From NCBI GenBank assembly GCA_944472155.2, contig OX235274.1:35090052-35154051 (forward strand): 64,000 nt of DNA. The letters are read 5' to 3'. Under the pieces are notes generated by a model. It saw nothing but the letters and a program-made list of their open reading frames with translations. It searched no databases and had not been told where the DNA came from. The stretch is from Trichobilharzia szidati (taxonomy: Eukaryota > Platyhelminthes > Trematoda > Strigeidida > Schistosomatidae). This document shows, piece by piece, positions 56,101-58,727 of the stretch (position 1 is the stretch's first letter; the number at the start of each line of letters is the position of its first letter). The position numbers were made by a program, and so were the translations under genes.

Positions 56101-57223
56101 AATGATTTCAATCTTCATGCATTTTAGGATCATATAAAATCAAATGCTCATTATTAGTCAGAAATATCTGTTAGAGAGCTGTTAAATAATGCACAAAAGA
56201 TAAGTCAAAAATACCAAACATATCAATATAGTGAAACAATACTTAATTATATTAAATCCAAACAATACAGAATCTTAATAAAAATCCTTACACTTCCAGT
56301 TATAAGATCCCCGTAATATATAGGAGGATAGGTTGCAAAAGAAGTAAATTACATGTTAATTTGGATTTATTAAGAAAATGAGAAAGGTTTTCCATTAACT
56401 CATACCTACCTTTAGGCTTTCTTTTATCTTGTCCCTGTGAGAGTAAGGCAACCACTTAATTATCTAAAAAAGTGATTGAATTCGAGAAAAATATCCTTAC
56501 GTTTAAAATTTGATTAATATAAGAAAGTGATTGCAAATGACTAATCATGTGCTTTAAATAAATCTGGTAGTCTTCAACAGATACATCTTCAATACCGTAA
56601 TCAGAATTGGCCAGCAGACCTTCTCTAGTCGAGGCGAGTCGATGTGCTCTAGAACTGGAATCTAAATATTCCTTTGTTATTTGTCTATATAGAAGTTAAC
56701 TAGTTTTTCAAAGGTTAAATTTGCTTACTCTAGTCTATTTAGGTATTCTGAGTATATGGACTCCACAGAAGCTGTTGAAGAGCAATAACGTTTCCATCTC
56801 AGTAAATGAGAATGTTTTAGAACAACGAGCTGATACATCCTATCAACAAAGTACTAAAACAATGAGTCAACTCGTCTTTATACCTGATGCAATAGAATGG
56901 GCAATGATTTTTCTGTATATTCACGCCTGGAACACGCATCAAGTTCTTTAATCATTAAATCAGCCTGAAGAAGTATGGGTTGCGGTTCAAGAACCTGCAT
57001 TGTCCTTTGAAGTATATACTTTCTTTCTCGACGAAAATGATCTGGGTCTTTCGGTATGTAGATAGAACTTCAGTATTTAGTTTTGCAACAGACAAACACA
57101 CCTCATTCCCTTTGAAGGAATTCCATGAACTAATTCATTCTCTTCGATTTGGGCCTTCAGTTCCATTATATCAGCTCTAAGCCCATCCTCCTGTGCTTTT
57201 AGGACGTCTTCCTCTTCATCCAT
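1931..57223 (-). CDS. 15-exon gene, partial at 3' end; CCDC162/DUF4549-like conserved protein (tentative)
   Basis: Assembled by hand from GT-AG junctions on the minus strand; every junction keeps frame, giving 898 codons from the ATG at 57223 with no stop. Exons descend from 57102-57223 to 1931-2131, and the remaining 3' exons lie off the left edge. The product is soluble-looking, with no signal peptide or membrane segment. The N-terminus (residues 1-40) is acidic and coiled-coil-like. Residues 41-205 are a conserved-looking helical block ([36 protein letters not shown]). Residues 206 to about 345 are D/N/K/S-rich low complexity, followed by conserved-looking segments to residue 898 ([46 protein letters not shown]). 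The order and flavour of these segments recall the CCDC162 (DUF4549-containing) proteins; that is recognition from memory, about 50% sure. No catalytic motif was seen and the function is unknown. All introns beyond the third are filled with retroelements. Confidence 0.88.
2218..2665. repeat. SINE1 inverted pair, degenerate
   Basis: The left half is on the minus strand (ACAGTTGTTTCGTT block, then the tRNA-like part). The right half is on the plus strand (AGGACGAAACAGC, then TGGTTTTCAGTGATCTCT). The two ends are inverted copies of the SINE1 3' end. The tRNA-like part is badly decayed. Confidence 0.55.
2746..3971. repeat. 1.2-kb foldback (two ~565-bp inverted arms, 95-bp loop)
   Basis: Arms 2746-3310 and 3406-3971 are near-perfect reverse complements, including the (AAT)n tract near 3120-3160 and its partner near 3555-3600. 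The loop is 3311-3405. No ORF of note is present. It is either a recent inverted duplication or a foldback-type element; no protein shows which. Confidence 0.85.
4480..4985 (-). repeat. SINE1 fragments
   Basis: 4480-4670 is a minus-strand SINE1 copy: TGATATCAGTTGGAGG end, then a tRNA-like head (CAGTCACTGGGACCC complement) with the B-box-like GTTCGAACTC. 4870-4985 carries a second pair of SINE1 ends. The hammerhead core is decayed. Confidence 0.55.
5125..5560. repeat. SINE1 palindromic unit
   Basis: The left half is minus strand, starting at GGAGGATTTCATTATGAGC. It has the tRNA-like head at about 5250-5320 (GAACCTAGGACCTTCTGG). The right end at 5500-5560 is the inverted SINE1 3' end (CTGATATCAGCTCATGATAA). 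The hammerhead core is damaged by an insertion and substitutions. Confidence 0.6.
5868..6093 (-). repeat. SINE2 copy
   Basis: Reading the minus strand, a tRNA-like head has an A-box (TGGCACAGTGG) and B-box (GGTTCGATTCCC-type, here GGGATTCGATTCCC). It is followed by CTCCTTTACC, a body and a tail ending in the CCACTGGGAACGTGAAGG type sequence. It is the best preserved tRNA head of the family in the window. Confidence 0.7.
6290..7050. other. Intron sequence, nothing recognised
   Basis: AT-rich intron DNA with no ORF above background, no recognisable repeat ends and no exon-like segment on either strand. Confidence 0.4.
7055..7250. repeat. Near-perfect 190-bp palindrome of a Penelope-like terminal sequence
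   Basis: The two arms meet at about 7152 and are almost exact complements. The unit (CTCGAAACGTCATCAGTTAA) is the same terminal sequence found beside Penelope-like fragments at 26160, 29200 and 48860. No element interior remains. Confidence 0.8.
8360..8785 (+). mobile_element. Penelope-like 3' region fragment
   Basis: About 400 bp here are a direct repeat of 40260-40650, where the same sequence follows a GIY-YIG tail. The final 120 bp (TTCTGGAACTTTCCCATCC onward) are the inverted-flank sequence of that copy. The T-rich ORFs in this stretch are therefore not genes. Confidence 0.6.
9585..10310. repeat. Foldback made of two inverted Penelope-like terminal segments
   Basis: 9585-9890 and 10015-10310 are inverted copies (TTTGTCGTCGTAGGTGTGG and its diverged complement; AACAAAGCTTCTGTTATCA). 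The same segment occurs once, directly, at 31857-32200. A ~120-bp spacer lies between the arms. Confidence 0.7.
10500..10710 (+). repeat. SINE3 copy (tRNA-headed)
   Basis: It has an A-box-like CTGAATAGCTCAATGG and a body ending in AGGGCTTCCTACCAATTGCC. It matches, in opposite orientation, the copy at 52310-52560. The B box is decayed here. Confidence 0.5.
10930..11043 (-). CDS. Exon 14 of the main gene
   Basis: Thirty-eight codons (residues 794-831), phase 0 at both ends: [19 protein letters not shown], then [10 protein letters not shown]. The acceptor is TTTTTTAG and the donor GTAAGT. Confidence 0.88.
11340..12304 (+). mobile_element. Internally deleted RTE-like LINE with 15-bp target duplication
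   Basis: The duplication ATTTCTGAGCTGTAA flanks the element at 11325-11339 and 12305-12319. The 5' part encodes the start of an apurinic endonuclease domain ([18 protein letters not shown], then [11 protein letters not shown]). At about 11855 the sequence jumps, at the shared ATACGG, straight to the 3' end of the same LINE family; all of the reverse transcriptase is missing. It ends in an (AAT)n-type tail. It must have been mobilised in trans. Confidence 0.85.
12365..13090 (+). pseudogene. RTE-like LINE 3' fragment, decayed
   Basis: It matches the C-terminal part and 3' tail of the copies at 24.5 and 30.6 kb (GAACATAGAGAAAACAG, AACATCAAC-type linker, final AAGCCAAGGGAATAATAATA). Many frameshifts are present. 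Confidence 0.65.
13690..13930 (+). pseudogene. RTE-like LINE 3' end, short fragment
   Basis: It carries the final ~240 bp of the RTE family, ending TATGTTCCACTCAGAACCT and an AATAGTAATAATA tail. It has no open frame. Confidence 0.55.
14146..14248 (-). CDS. Exon 13 of the main gene
   Basis: This exon completes codon 759 and runs to residue 793: [19 protein letters not shown], then a serine/lysine-rich tail. The acceptor is TTGTTGTAG and the donor GTAAGG. It ends in phase 0. Confidence 0.87.
14691..15034 (+). mobile_element. Solo LTR (344 bp) with 4-bp target duplication
   Basis: It starts TGTAAC and ends CACCACA, and is flanked by CTAG on both sides (14687-14690, 15035-15038). It shares its start and end blocks (GGCAACAGATCGTTTATT; TTGACGT...CAGCTCTCACCACA) with the inverted copy at 38029-38332. 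No internal LTR-element genes are nearby. Confidence 0.75.
15480..15755. repeat. SINE1 palindromic unit, internally degraded
   Basis: The left end is a minus-strand SINE1 3' end with a hammerhead-like module (GGACAGCTGTTTCGTCC at 15530-15547). The right end at about 15705-15750 is its inverted partner. The ribozyme core reads CTGGAGA, one change from consensus. Confidence 0.55.
15985..16225 (-). pseudogene. RTE-like LINE 3' end, minus strand
   Basis: The complement of the family 3' end starts at TCCCTTCGGTTCCCAGTGG. About 240 bp are preserved, with no open frame. Confidence 0.6.
16366..16388. repeat. (GT)n microsatellite
   Basis: A run of GT dinucleotides lies just downstream of exon 12, about 35 bp from its splice donor. 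Confidence 0.8.
16425..16562 (-). CDS. Exon 12 of the main gene
   Basis: This exon encodes residues 713-758: [20 protein letters not shown], then [19 protein letters not shown]. The donor is GTAAGT and the acceptor TTTTTAG. It is highly acidic and aromatic and probably a structured region. A (GT)n tract lies just downstream in the intron. Confidence 0.9.
16710..16870 (+). repeat. SINE1 copy
   Basis: The tRNA-like head (AGTGGCTTAATGGTCTACGA; B box GGTTCGACCCC) resembles tRNA-Thr. It is followed by a hammerhead-like module at about 16795-16843 in which the core C3 is changed (ATGAAGG). It ends CCCAGCTGGTTTTC. Confidence 0.65.
17272..17740. repeat. SINE1 palindromic unit
   Basis: The outer ends (GGATTGATATCAGTTAGAGA and its complement near 17705-17730) are inverted. 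The right half has a full tRNA-like head (GTGGCTGAATGG; GGTTCGAACCC) and the hammerhead-like module with a mutated core. The left half lacks the tRNA head. Confidence 0.65.
18425..18575 (-). repeat. SINE2 fragment (3' portion)
   Basis: The complement of the SINE2 tail and body: TTGAGTTCCCAGTGAAATA, then CATCCCTCTTTACTGGGCTT. The tRNA head is absent. Confidence 0.45.
19360..19464 (-). CDS. Exon 11 of the main gene
   Basis: This exon encodes residues 678-712. A glycine/asparagine-rich loop ([15 protein letters not shown]) is followed by NTPHEF. It lies between acceptor TTTTATAG and donor GTAAGG. It was located because the phase of exon 10 required it. The joins on both sides restore whole codons. 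Confidence 0.85.
20139..20236 (-). CDS. Exon 10 of the main gene
   Basis: This exon encodes residues 646-677 plus two bases, including [17 protein letters not shown]. The acceptor is TTCATTTTAG and the donor GTAAGT. Its phase-2 end joins in frame to the exon at 19464. Confidence 0.88.
20627..21150 (+). repeat. SINE2 copy split by a SINE1 insertion
   Basis: Head and body lie at 20627-20795 (GGTAGCACAGCGGCAGAATG; GGTTCGATCCCC). The tail lies at 21069-21150, ending TTCCACTGGGAACGTGAAGG. Between them sits a SINE1 unit (20796-21068). The duplication AAATAAATACCACT occurs at both junctions (20782-20795, 21069-21082). Confidence 0.8.
20796..21068. repeat. SINE1 palindromic unit nested in SINE2
   Basis: The left half is minus strand, with a complete hammerhead-like module (about 20897-20942; core reads ATGAAGA, C3 changed). 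The right half is plus strand from about 20983 with core CTGAAGA but a weakened stem I. A 14-bp target duplication shows that the whole inverted unit inserted as one piece. Confidence 0.75.
21795..21840 (-). ncRNA. Hammerhead ribozyme (type I, minimal stem III) within SINE1
   Basis: Read on the minus strand: stem I GTACTG, core CTGAAGA (fits CUGANGA), stem II GTCCC/GGGAC with loop AAACT, GAAA, stem III from the self-complementary ACAGCTGT, cleavage triplet GTC, then CAGTAC closing stem I. All core bases are present. Schistosome SINE repeats are known to carry hammerheads; the very short stem III suggests activity as a dimer (inference). It is the only copy in the window with an intact core. 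Confidence 0.75.
22057..22102 (+). ncRNA. Hammerhead-like module with one core mutation
   Basis: Same architecture as the copy at 21795-21840, with 6-bp stem I and GAAA, but the core reads CTTAAGA (G5 to T), which should abolish cleavage. Confidence 0.6.
22323..22500 (-). CDS. Exon 9 of the main gene
   Basis: This exon completes codon 586 and runs to residue 645. It is acidic and glycine-rich at first ([19 protein letters not shown]), then [15 protein letters not shown]. The donor is GTAAGT. Two in-frame acceptors lie nine bases apart (exon starts 22500 or 22491), so a 3-codon variant is possible. SINE1 copies of opposite orientation lie within about 160 bp on either side. Confidence 0.88.
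22610..23165. repeat. SINE1 palindromic unit, degraded
   Basis: The left half is minus strand (GGATTGATATCAGTGTGAGA, GGACAGCTGTTTATTCC, tRNA-like head near 22735-22810). The right half is plus strand from about 23045 (CATTGGCTGAATGG; GGTTTCGAATCC). Both hammerhead cores are lost. Confidence 0.55.
23685..23870 (-). repeat. SINE2 fragment, degraded
   Basis: The complement of the SINE2 tail and body (GAAGCTTCTGTAGCAATG; GGGATGTGGTTGCTAGCCTC). It abuts the RTE copy that starts near 23890. Confidence 0.45.
23890..25270 (+). pseudogene. RTE/SR2-like LINE, 5'-truncated reverse transcriptase
   Basis: The reverse transcriptase frame from about 23971 gives [51 protein letters not shown] and [13 protein letters not shown]. 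At 24471 a 4-bp insertion breaks the FADD catalytic box (FARG then a stop). The frame resumes one register over as [22 protein letters not shown] run at 24575-24608 encodes poly-Q. The C-terminal region has [15 protein letters not shown]. The 3' tail is AACCCAAGGGAACAATAATA. It is a dead copy. Confidence 0.85.
25275..26160. other. Intron sequence, nothing recognised
   Basis: Strongly AT-rich intron DNA with long T and A runs. No ORF, repeat end or splice-flanked open segment was seen. Confidence 0.4.
26160..29295 (-). mobile_element. Penelope-like element with inverted flanks, interrupted by a CR1-like LINE
   Basis: Inverted flanks at about 26175-26310 and 29185-29295 share CGTTTCGAGCA-type terminal sequence. 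On the minus strand, 29160-28900 gives [20 protein letters not shown]. 28881-28640 gives [20 protein letters not shown] and [11 protein letters not shown]. 28570-28540 gives the [14 protein letters not shown] start. The rest of the endonuclease ([10 protein letters not shown]) lies at 26580-26520, beyond the LINE insertion at 26645-28512. Confidence 0.75.
26645..28512 (+). pseudogene. CR1/SR1-like LINE reverse transcriptase (5'-truncated)
   Basis: The frame before the stop at 26887 gives [20 protein letters not shown]. After it an open frame of 391 codons (26886-28061) has [45 protein letters not shown] (domain with the first Asp), [13 protein letters not shown], and the catalytic KYADDLTV. 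It also has [17 protein letters not shown] and the thumb. The 3' UTR ends TTGGAATAAAGCAAATTATT and an (ATT)n tail at 28500. The single stop and truncation make it non-autonomous now, but it is the youngest-looking LINE here. Confidence 0.85.
29540..30100 (-). repeat. Two SINE1 fragments in tandem, minus strand
   Basis: Both begin with the SINE1 3' end (GAGTTAGTTTGTAGGCATTT at 29549; GCGTTAGTTTGTAAGGATTT at 29902). Each continues into the GATTGATATCAGTTAGAGA-type block and a decayed hammerhead-like module. tRNA heads are poor. Confidence 0.55.
30278..30423 (-). CDS. Exon 8 of the main gene
   Basis: This exon encodes residues 538-585 plus two bases: [20 protein letters not shown], then [15 protein letters not shown] and NPELYS. 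The acceptor is TTGTCTAG and the donor GTAAAT. The upstream side (30424 onward) is close to an RTE fragment at 30466. Confidence 0.88.
30462..31405 (+). pseudogene. RTE-like LINE, 5'-truncated
   Basis: It starts inside the motif [10 protein letters not shown], then runs through the same broken FADD box (TTCGCGCGTGGATGAT at 30602-30617). It continues with [35 protein letters not shown] and the 3' tail ending AACCCAAGGGAACAATAATG. It lies 39 bp upstream of exon 8 in coding sense. Confidence 0.8.
31857..32510 (-). mobile_element. Penelope-like terminal and 3' region, single copy
   Basis: It matches the foldback arms at 9585-10310 and then continues into sequence matching 26330-26640 and 28520-28640, beside a GIY-YIG domain in the copy at 26-29 kb. 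No open frame remains. Confidence 0.6.
32527..32800 (-). pseudogene. RTE-like LINE 3' end, minus strand
   Basis: The complement of the family tail (TTCCCTTGGGTTCCAAGTGG, GGCTTCAACAAAACGTCTC) followed by about 250 bp of degraded 3' region. Confidence 0.55.
32880..33170 (+). pseudogene. Second RTE-like family, 3' fragment (degraded)
   Basis: It is homologous to 54550-54850: ACCACTGATCACAGGTGTTT, GAAACTGTATCGGCTGAAAT, then the block matching the LADIGS segment. It is heavily frameshifted. Confidence 0.5.
33200..34040. other. Intron sequence, nothing firm
   Basis: No exon-like or clear repeat segment. One stretch near 33340-33380 resembles a tRNA-like SINE head but has no matching flanks. Confidence 0.35.
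34050..34490 (+). pseudogene. RTE-like LINE 3' fragment
   Basis: It starts at GGTCAGAAACTTG, the same point used by the internally deleted element at 11.3 kb. It ends TATGTGCTACTAGGAACTCA with an AATAATAATAAT tail. Confidence 0.6.
34915..35109 (-). CDS. Exon 7 of the main gene
   Basis: Sixty-five codons (residues 473-537), phase 0 at both ends, acceptor TTTGCAG and donor GTAAGT. It includes [19 protein letters not shown] and the basic segment [14 protein letters not shown]. This is one of the most conserved-looking parts of the protein (tryptophan-rich). Confidence 0.9.
35190..36235 (+). pseudogene. RTE-like LINE, 5'-truncated
   Basis: It begins at the VRQ-GC motif region (AAGTAAGACAAGCTGGCTGC). 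It has the broken FADD box (TTCGCCTGTGGATGAT at 35330-35345), [12 protein letters not shown], and a 3' tail ending ATGTTCCACTCGAAACGC with AATAATAATATAATAATA. It carries several frameshifts and small insertions. Confidence 0.75.
36240..37015. other. Intron sequence, nothing recognised
   Basis: No exon-like segment was seen. A weak SINE3-like tRNA head (GTGTTAGCTCAATAGTAACC) occurs near 36868 but without its body. Confidence 0.35.
37015..37430. repeat. SINE1 palindromic unit
   Basis: The minus-strand half at 37015-37240 has GGTTGGAGGATTTCATCATG, a hammerhead-like module and a tRNA-like head. An inverted end lies at 37330-37430 (CTGATGTCAGCTCATGATGA). The right half is truncated. Confidence 0.65.
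38029..38332 (-). mobile_element. Solo LTR (304 bp) with 4-bp target duplication
   Basis: It is in opposite orientation to the LTR at 14691-15034. Termini are TGTAAC...CACCACA read on the minus strand. AACT flanks both sides (38025-38028, 38333-38336). It is shorter than the other copy through internal deletions. Confidence 0.72.
38590..39455 (+). pseudogene. RTE-like LINE 3' part (second subfamily)
   Basis: The open stretch to 39050 gives [46 protein letters not shown] and [15 protein letters not shown]. The tail ends CCTCTAGGAATTAAAGGAAA. It shares this tail with 41410-41980, distinct from the AACCCAAGGG tails elsewhere. Confidence 0.75.
39655..39885 (-). repeat. SINE2 copy
   Basis: The complement of the tail (TTTACGTTACCAGTGGAACA), body and tRNA-like head (B box complement GGCTCGAACCC; A box complement CGCTGTGCCACC). 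Confidence 0.65.
39905..40655 (+). mobile_element. Penelope-like fragment with inverted flanks
   Basis: 40031-40222 encodes a GIY-YIG tail: [20 protein letters not shown], then [20 protein letters not shown]. It is followed by T-rich 3' sequence matching 8360-8785. 39905-40027 and 40538-40655 are inverted copies of each other. Confidence 0.7.
40863..40988 (-). CDS. Exon 6 of the main gene
   Basis: Forty-two codons (residues 431-472), phase 0 at both ends, between acceptor TTTTTAG and donor GTAGAG. It encodes [20 protein letters not shown], then a short tail. Flanking introns are 10.5 kb and 5.8 kb, both repeat-filled. Confidence 0.87.
41410..41980 (+). pseudogene. RTE-like LINE 3' end (second subfamily)
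   Basis: It starts abruptly at CTGACGAGGATATCAAAGCA and is nearly collinear with 38880-39455, ending CTAGGAATTAAAGGAAACAA. It is 5'-truncated, with no full frame. Confidence 0.7.
42010..42835 (+). pseudogene. CR1/SR1-like LINE C-terminal fragment
   Basis: It is homologous to 27480-28200: [20 protein letters not shown], then [19 protein letters not shown] and later the KKDC thumb block, with stops and frameshifts. It ends TTATTATTATTATTATT. Confidence 0.7.
42840..43195 (-). repeat. SINE1 copy
   Basis: Minus strand: GGATTGATATCAGTTAGAGA end, decayed hammerhead-like module, tRNA-like head near 42955-43015 (GGTTCGAACCCAGGACC as read on plus). The internal spacer common to the palindromic units follows. 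Confidence 0.6.
43560..43910 (-). pseudogene. Second RTE-like family, 3' coding fragment
   Basis: The minus strand gives [37 protein letters not shown] and [19 protein letters not shown], then [10 protein letters not shown]. The same block is seen in plus orientation at 54550-54850. Confidence 0.75.
43937..44135 (+). repeat. SINE2 copy
   Basis: The tRNA-like head has B box GGTTCGATTCC. The body is CTAAGCCAGTATTCAGACTGG and GTAAGCAACCCC. The tail is TTCCACTTGGAACGTAAAGG followed by AATAAAAAAA. It is short but complete from head to tail. Confidence 0.7.
44402..44940 (-). pseudogene. RTE-like LINE 3' end, minus strand
   Basis: The complement of the tail (TTCCCTTGGGTTCCTACTGG). The minus strand continues through the [16 protein letters not shown] block and the INNKIRIF segment. 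It is clearly the same subfamily as the copies at 24.5 and 30.6 kb. Confidence 0.75.
45000..46090. other. Intron sequence, nothing recognised
   Basis: A 124-codon open frame starts at 44954 (+) but has no splice context or family resemblance. Otherwise AT-rich intron DNA. Confidence 0.35.
46095..46610. repeat. SINE1 palindromic unit
   Basis: The minus half at 46105-46310 has GGTTGGAGGATTTCATCATG, a hammerhead-like module missing C3, and a tRNA-like head. The plus half at 46370-46575 has CAGTGGCTTAATGGTCTATG, GGTTCGAATCCC and AACAGCTGTCCAGTACTCC. The 3' end is AATCCTCCAACCAATCAAAC. Confidence 0.7.
47500..48260 (-). pseudogene. Penelope-like reverse transcriptase fragment
   Basis: The minus strand gives [20 protein letters not shown] (counterpart of the family's YYQQ-x-x-GVAMGSPL block) and then [16 protein letters not shown] with the catalytic YxDD-like VDD motif. 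A decayed region about the next domain follows. Frameshifts and stops are present. Confidence 0.65.
48345..48585 (-). repeat. SINE2 copy
   Basis: The complement of the tail (CTCCCAGTGGAACATAGGGC), body (GGATGGGGTTGCTAACCTCA) and a decayed tRNA-like head ending at a GTACCACAGATGCACC block. It lies inside Penelope-like sequence. Confidence 0.6.
48858..48960. repeat. Penelope-like terminal sequence
   Basis: TGATATGATTATGAGCAACA, then AAACGTCATCCAGTTAATAA: the same terminal block as the 7055-7250 palindrome. It probably belongs to the reverse transcriptase relic at 47.5-48.3 kb. Confidence 0.6.
49245..50125. repeat. Foldback with Penelope-like ends
   Basis: 49330-49400 and 50066-50130 are inverted copies (CTCAGCGAGATTGAAATGAG and complement). 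A block AACTGTCGTCAAGATTTGAC occurs directly at 49255 and 50044. The interior has only short frames and a GT-rich tract near 49595. Confidence 0.55.
50460..51340 (+). mobile_element. Penelope-like 3' fragment with inverted flanks
   Basis: The plus strand gives [56 protein letters not shown] (GIY-YIG start, degraded), [33 protein letters not shown]. The last ~180 bp are repeated in reverse at 50465-50650, so the tail of the domain also reads on the minus strand at 50513-50670. Confidence 0.78.
51453..52127 (-). CDS. Exon 5 of the main gene (largest, with low-complexity insert)
   Basis: This exon encodes residues 206-430. The acceptor TTGTTATAG precedes it. The first ~140 residues are hydrophilic and rich in D, N, K, S and Q, with no recognisable domain. 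The last ~85 residues look constrained: [17 protein letters not shown], then a hydrophobic stretch ending [16 protein letters not shown]. It ends in phase 0 at donor GTAAGA. The low-complexity half is probably a lineage-specific disordered insert; that is inference. Confidence 0.9.
52310..52560 (-). repeat. SINE3 copy (tRNA-headed)
   Basis: The minus strand has CTGAATAGCTCAGTGGTAAC (A box) and GGTTCGAACCTCAG (B box), then a body with CCTAGGTCCAAGGCTTCCTG. A second piece of the body lies at 52683-52720. Confidence 0.65.
52543..52790. repeat. Small foldback next to SINE3
   Basis: 52543-52613 and 52717-52790 are inverted copies (GCAGACTGGATTCTATCAG and its complement; CACTAGTTACCGACCAGTG type ends). 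Confidence 0.6.
52805..53685 (-). pseudogene. RTE-like LINE, 5'-truncated, minus strand, old copy
   Basis: The minus strand starts at VRQGLLL, then [20 protein letters not shown]. The catalytic box here lacks the 4-bp insertion seen in three other copies, though the second Asp is His. It continues to the tail complement TTCCCTTGGGTTCCTAGTGG at 52818. Many stops. Confidence 0.72.
54240..54870 (+). pseudogene. Second RTE-like family, C-terminal coding fragment
   Basis: A 200-codon frame (54265-54867): [18 protein letters not shown] block (here [16 protein letters not shown]), [74 protein letters not shown]. This is the conserved C-terminal region after the reverse transcriptase of RTE-type LINEs. 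It is 5'-truncated and the best preserved of this family here. Confidence 0.8.
54870..56495. other. Intron 4 remainder, nothing recognised
   Basis: AT-rich DNA between the LINE fragment and exon 4. No repeat family, ORF or exon-like segment was identified. Confidence 0.4.
56501..56684 (-). CDS. Exon 4 of the main gene
   Basis: This exon encodes residues 144-205 ([16 protein letters not shown] ... [19 protein letters not shown]), strongly amphipathic and helical. It ends phase 0 at donor GTAAGG. It is the last exon of the compact 5' cluster; the next intron is 4.4 kb. Confidence 0.9.
56729..56853 (-). CDS. Exon 3 of the main gene
   Basis: This exon encodes residues 103-143. It carries the basic/aromatic segment [10 protein letters not shown] and ends NRL plus two bases of the next codon before donor GTAAGC. 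The 44-bp intron that follows (56685-56728) ends TATATAG. Phase 2 joins exactly to exon 4. Confidence 0.85.
56884..57067 (-). CDS. Exon 2 of the main gene
   Basis: This exon completes codon 41 and encodes residues 42-102. It includes [16 protein letters not shown] and the segment [14 protein letters not shown]. It ends in phase 0 at donor GTATAA. The following intron (56854-56883) is only 30 bp. Reading through that intron would break the frame, which supports its removal. Confidence 0.85.
57102..57223 (-). CDS. Exon 1 of the main gene (start codon)
   Basis: This exon encodes residues 1-40 and the first two bases of codon 41. It begins [14 protein letters not shown], followed by an acidic, heptad-like stretch ending in HGIPSKGM. 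The ATG at 57223 is the first in-frame Met after the upstream sequence. The donor GTGTGT at 57101 opens a 34-bp intron. The context before the ATG (CGAAAATGG) is acceptable for a eukaryotic start. Confidence 0.8.
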
Positions 57224-57299
57224 TTTCGGGAGAAGTTATAACATGCGCGTATACAAATCGAAACGTAGTTACCACGATGTTCTATATCCAATGTCTTTT

Positions 57300-58725
57300 T
57301 CTAAGAGCTGGTGTAAACCAATTTGATTCCTTTGTTCTCTCTTCTTGATCGTGAAGTAAAGATTCCGGGTCCCCGGTAAACTTCTGTGTATTTCATCCCG
57401 CCACTCGACTGTCGTAGCCTAGATTGACTCCCAAACGAGTGGTGCTGGGATTAATTATATGTAGTTTGTAGTATGTGATGTATTAAGACCCTGTTGCTAC
57501 TGTGAACGCAGTCTACCAGTTAGTCGTCCGGTGTCGTCGATAAAAGAAAAGTGATGATAATAATAACAGATATAATAAGTGTAGGCTACGTAGACTAAAA
57601 GACAGAAAAAGAAATAAAGAGTAAAAGCAGACAGCTAATGATGTTTGAAGATGATTTTACTCGTCTACTGATTACCAGTGTATGTAATTTTAAGGGGATA
57701 GGCCATGTGGACGGAGTCCTTGCGTCTCTGTATGATTTTCCAGTCTTCGCTTAGAGGTGTCGACAGACGGTGCCGCAGCTACACCTGCCGGTAAAAAGTT
57801 CCAGCGATGGCAAACTCGAAGTGAGAGGAAATGGGAGCGCACTCGAGATTTTGTCCTCTGGTGAGCTTGTATTGACCCATTTTACTACTCATCATCGTAC
57901 TATACTTTCATTGTGTAATTGTACTTTGATTTGTTGTCACCCTAAAGATTGCATGTTAACAATTGATACTTTTCGTACTCGCTCGATTTTTGAATTTTGA
58001 TTGCTGCAATAATACACTATCGTATTCCTTCGCAAGTGCCTTTTGAATTACGTTGCGGATGTCGAGTAATCGCAACGTTAGGGCACAATTGTAAACGCGA
58101 AGAAATACTAGAAGATACGTGTACTCTAGTTCAGTCAAAATATAGCAGCAGCACAATAAGCTATCCTTCGGGAATTTCCCGGTACCTACTCAAGGGCAGA
58201 ACACCTCTGTTTGGGTGGTTCTGGTCATTTTTTATCTTATAGGCAGCAATCAAGTCCCCCCTAAGCCGTCGGTAGCCAAGTGAGAAGAGACCTAATTTCC
58301 TTAGCCTTTCATCATACGGTTTGTTTTGGAGACCCGTCACTCCTTTTGTCGCCTACCTTTGGACTCTTTCCAAGAGATTGGTGTCTCTTCTAAGCAATGA
58401 AATTATGCACTTCACGGTGTGATCTGGAATGAGTGCACCTAACTGTCTATATGTAAAGTGTATGACCACATGTGCCCACCGTGTAGTTCATTGTGTCCAT
58501 TTTCTCATTTAGAACTAGACCTGAATCACTTTCCGACGTTAAACATAGCAAGCTTTCGTTGCACAGAGTGTGCCTTGCATTCCTCAGCCTACAGGTGCGT
58601 AGTGTCACTACTTTGCGTCTTTTTCAGATTCAAAGTCATACCATTGGTCACCACCCAGTCTTCCAGAAGCTTTGGGTCTGCCTGCAGCCTATCCGAGCCT
58701 TCCCATTAGGGCTCTTTGTACTTAC
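57300..58725 (-). pseudogene. LINE C-terminal fragment 1 (CR1-like group), minus strand
   Basis: The minus strand gives LQADPKLLEDWVVTNGMTLN near 58690, then [34 protein letters not shown] (58330-58240) and, at 57850-57700, HRWNFLPAGVAAAPSVDTSK. These are the closing blocks of many non-LTR reverse transcriptases. The 3' UTR to 57300 ends near a GTGTAAACCAATTT block. Stops are present. Confidence 0.7.
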
Positions 58726-58727
58726 TT

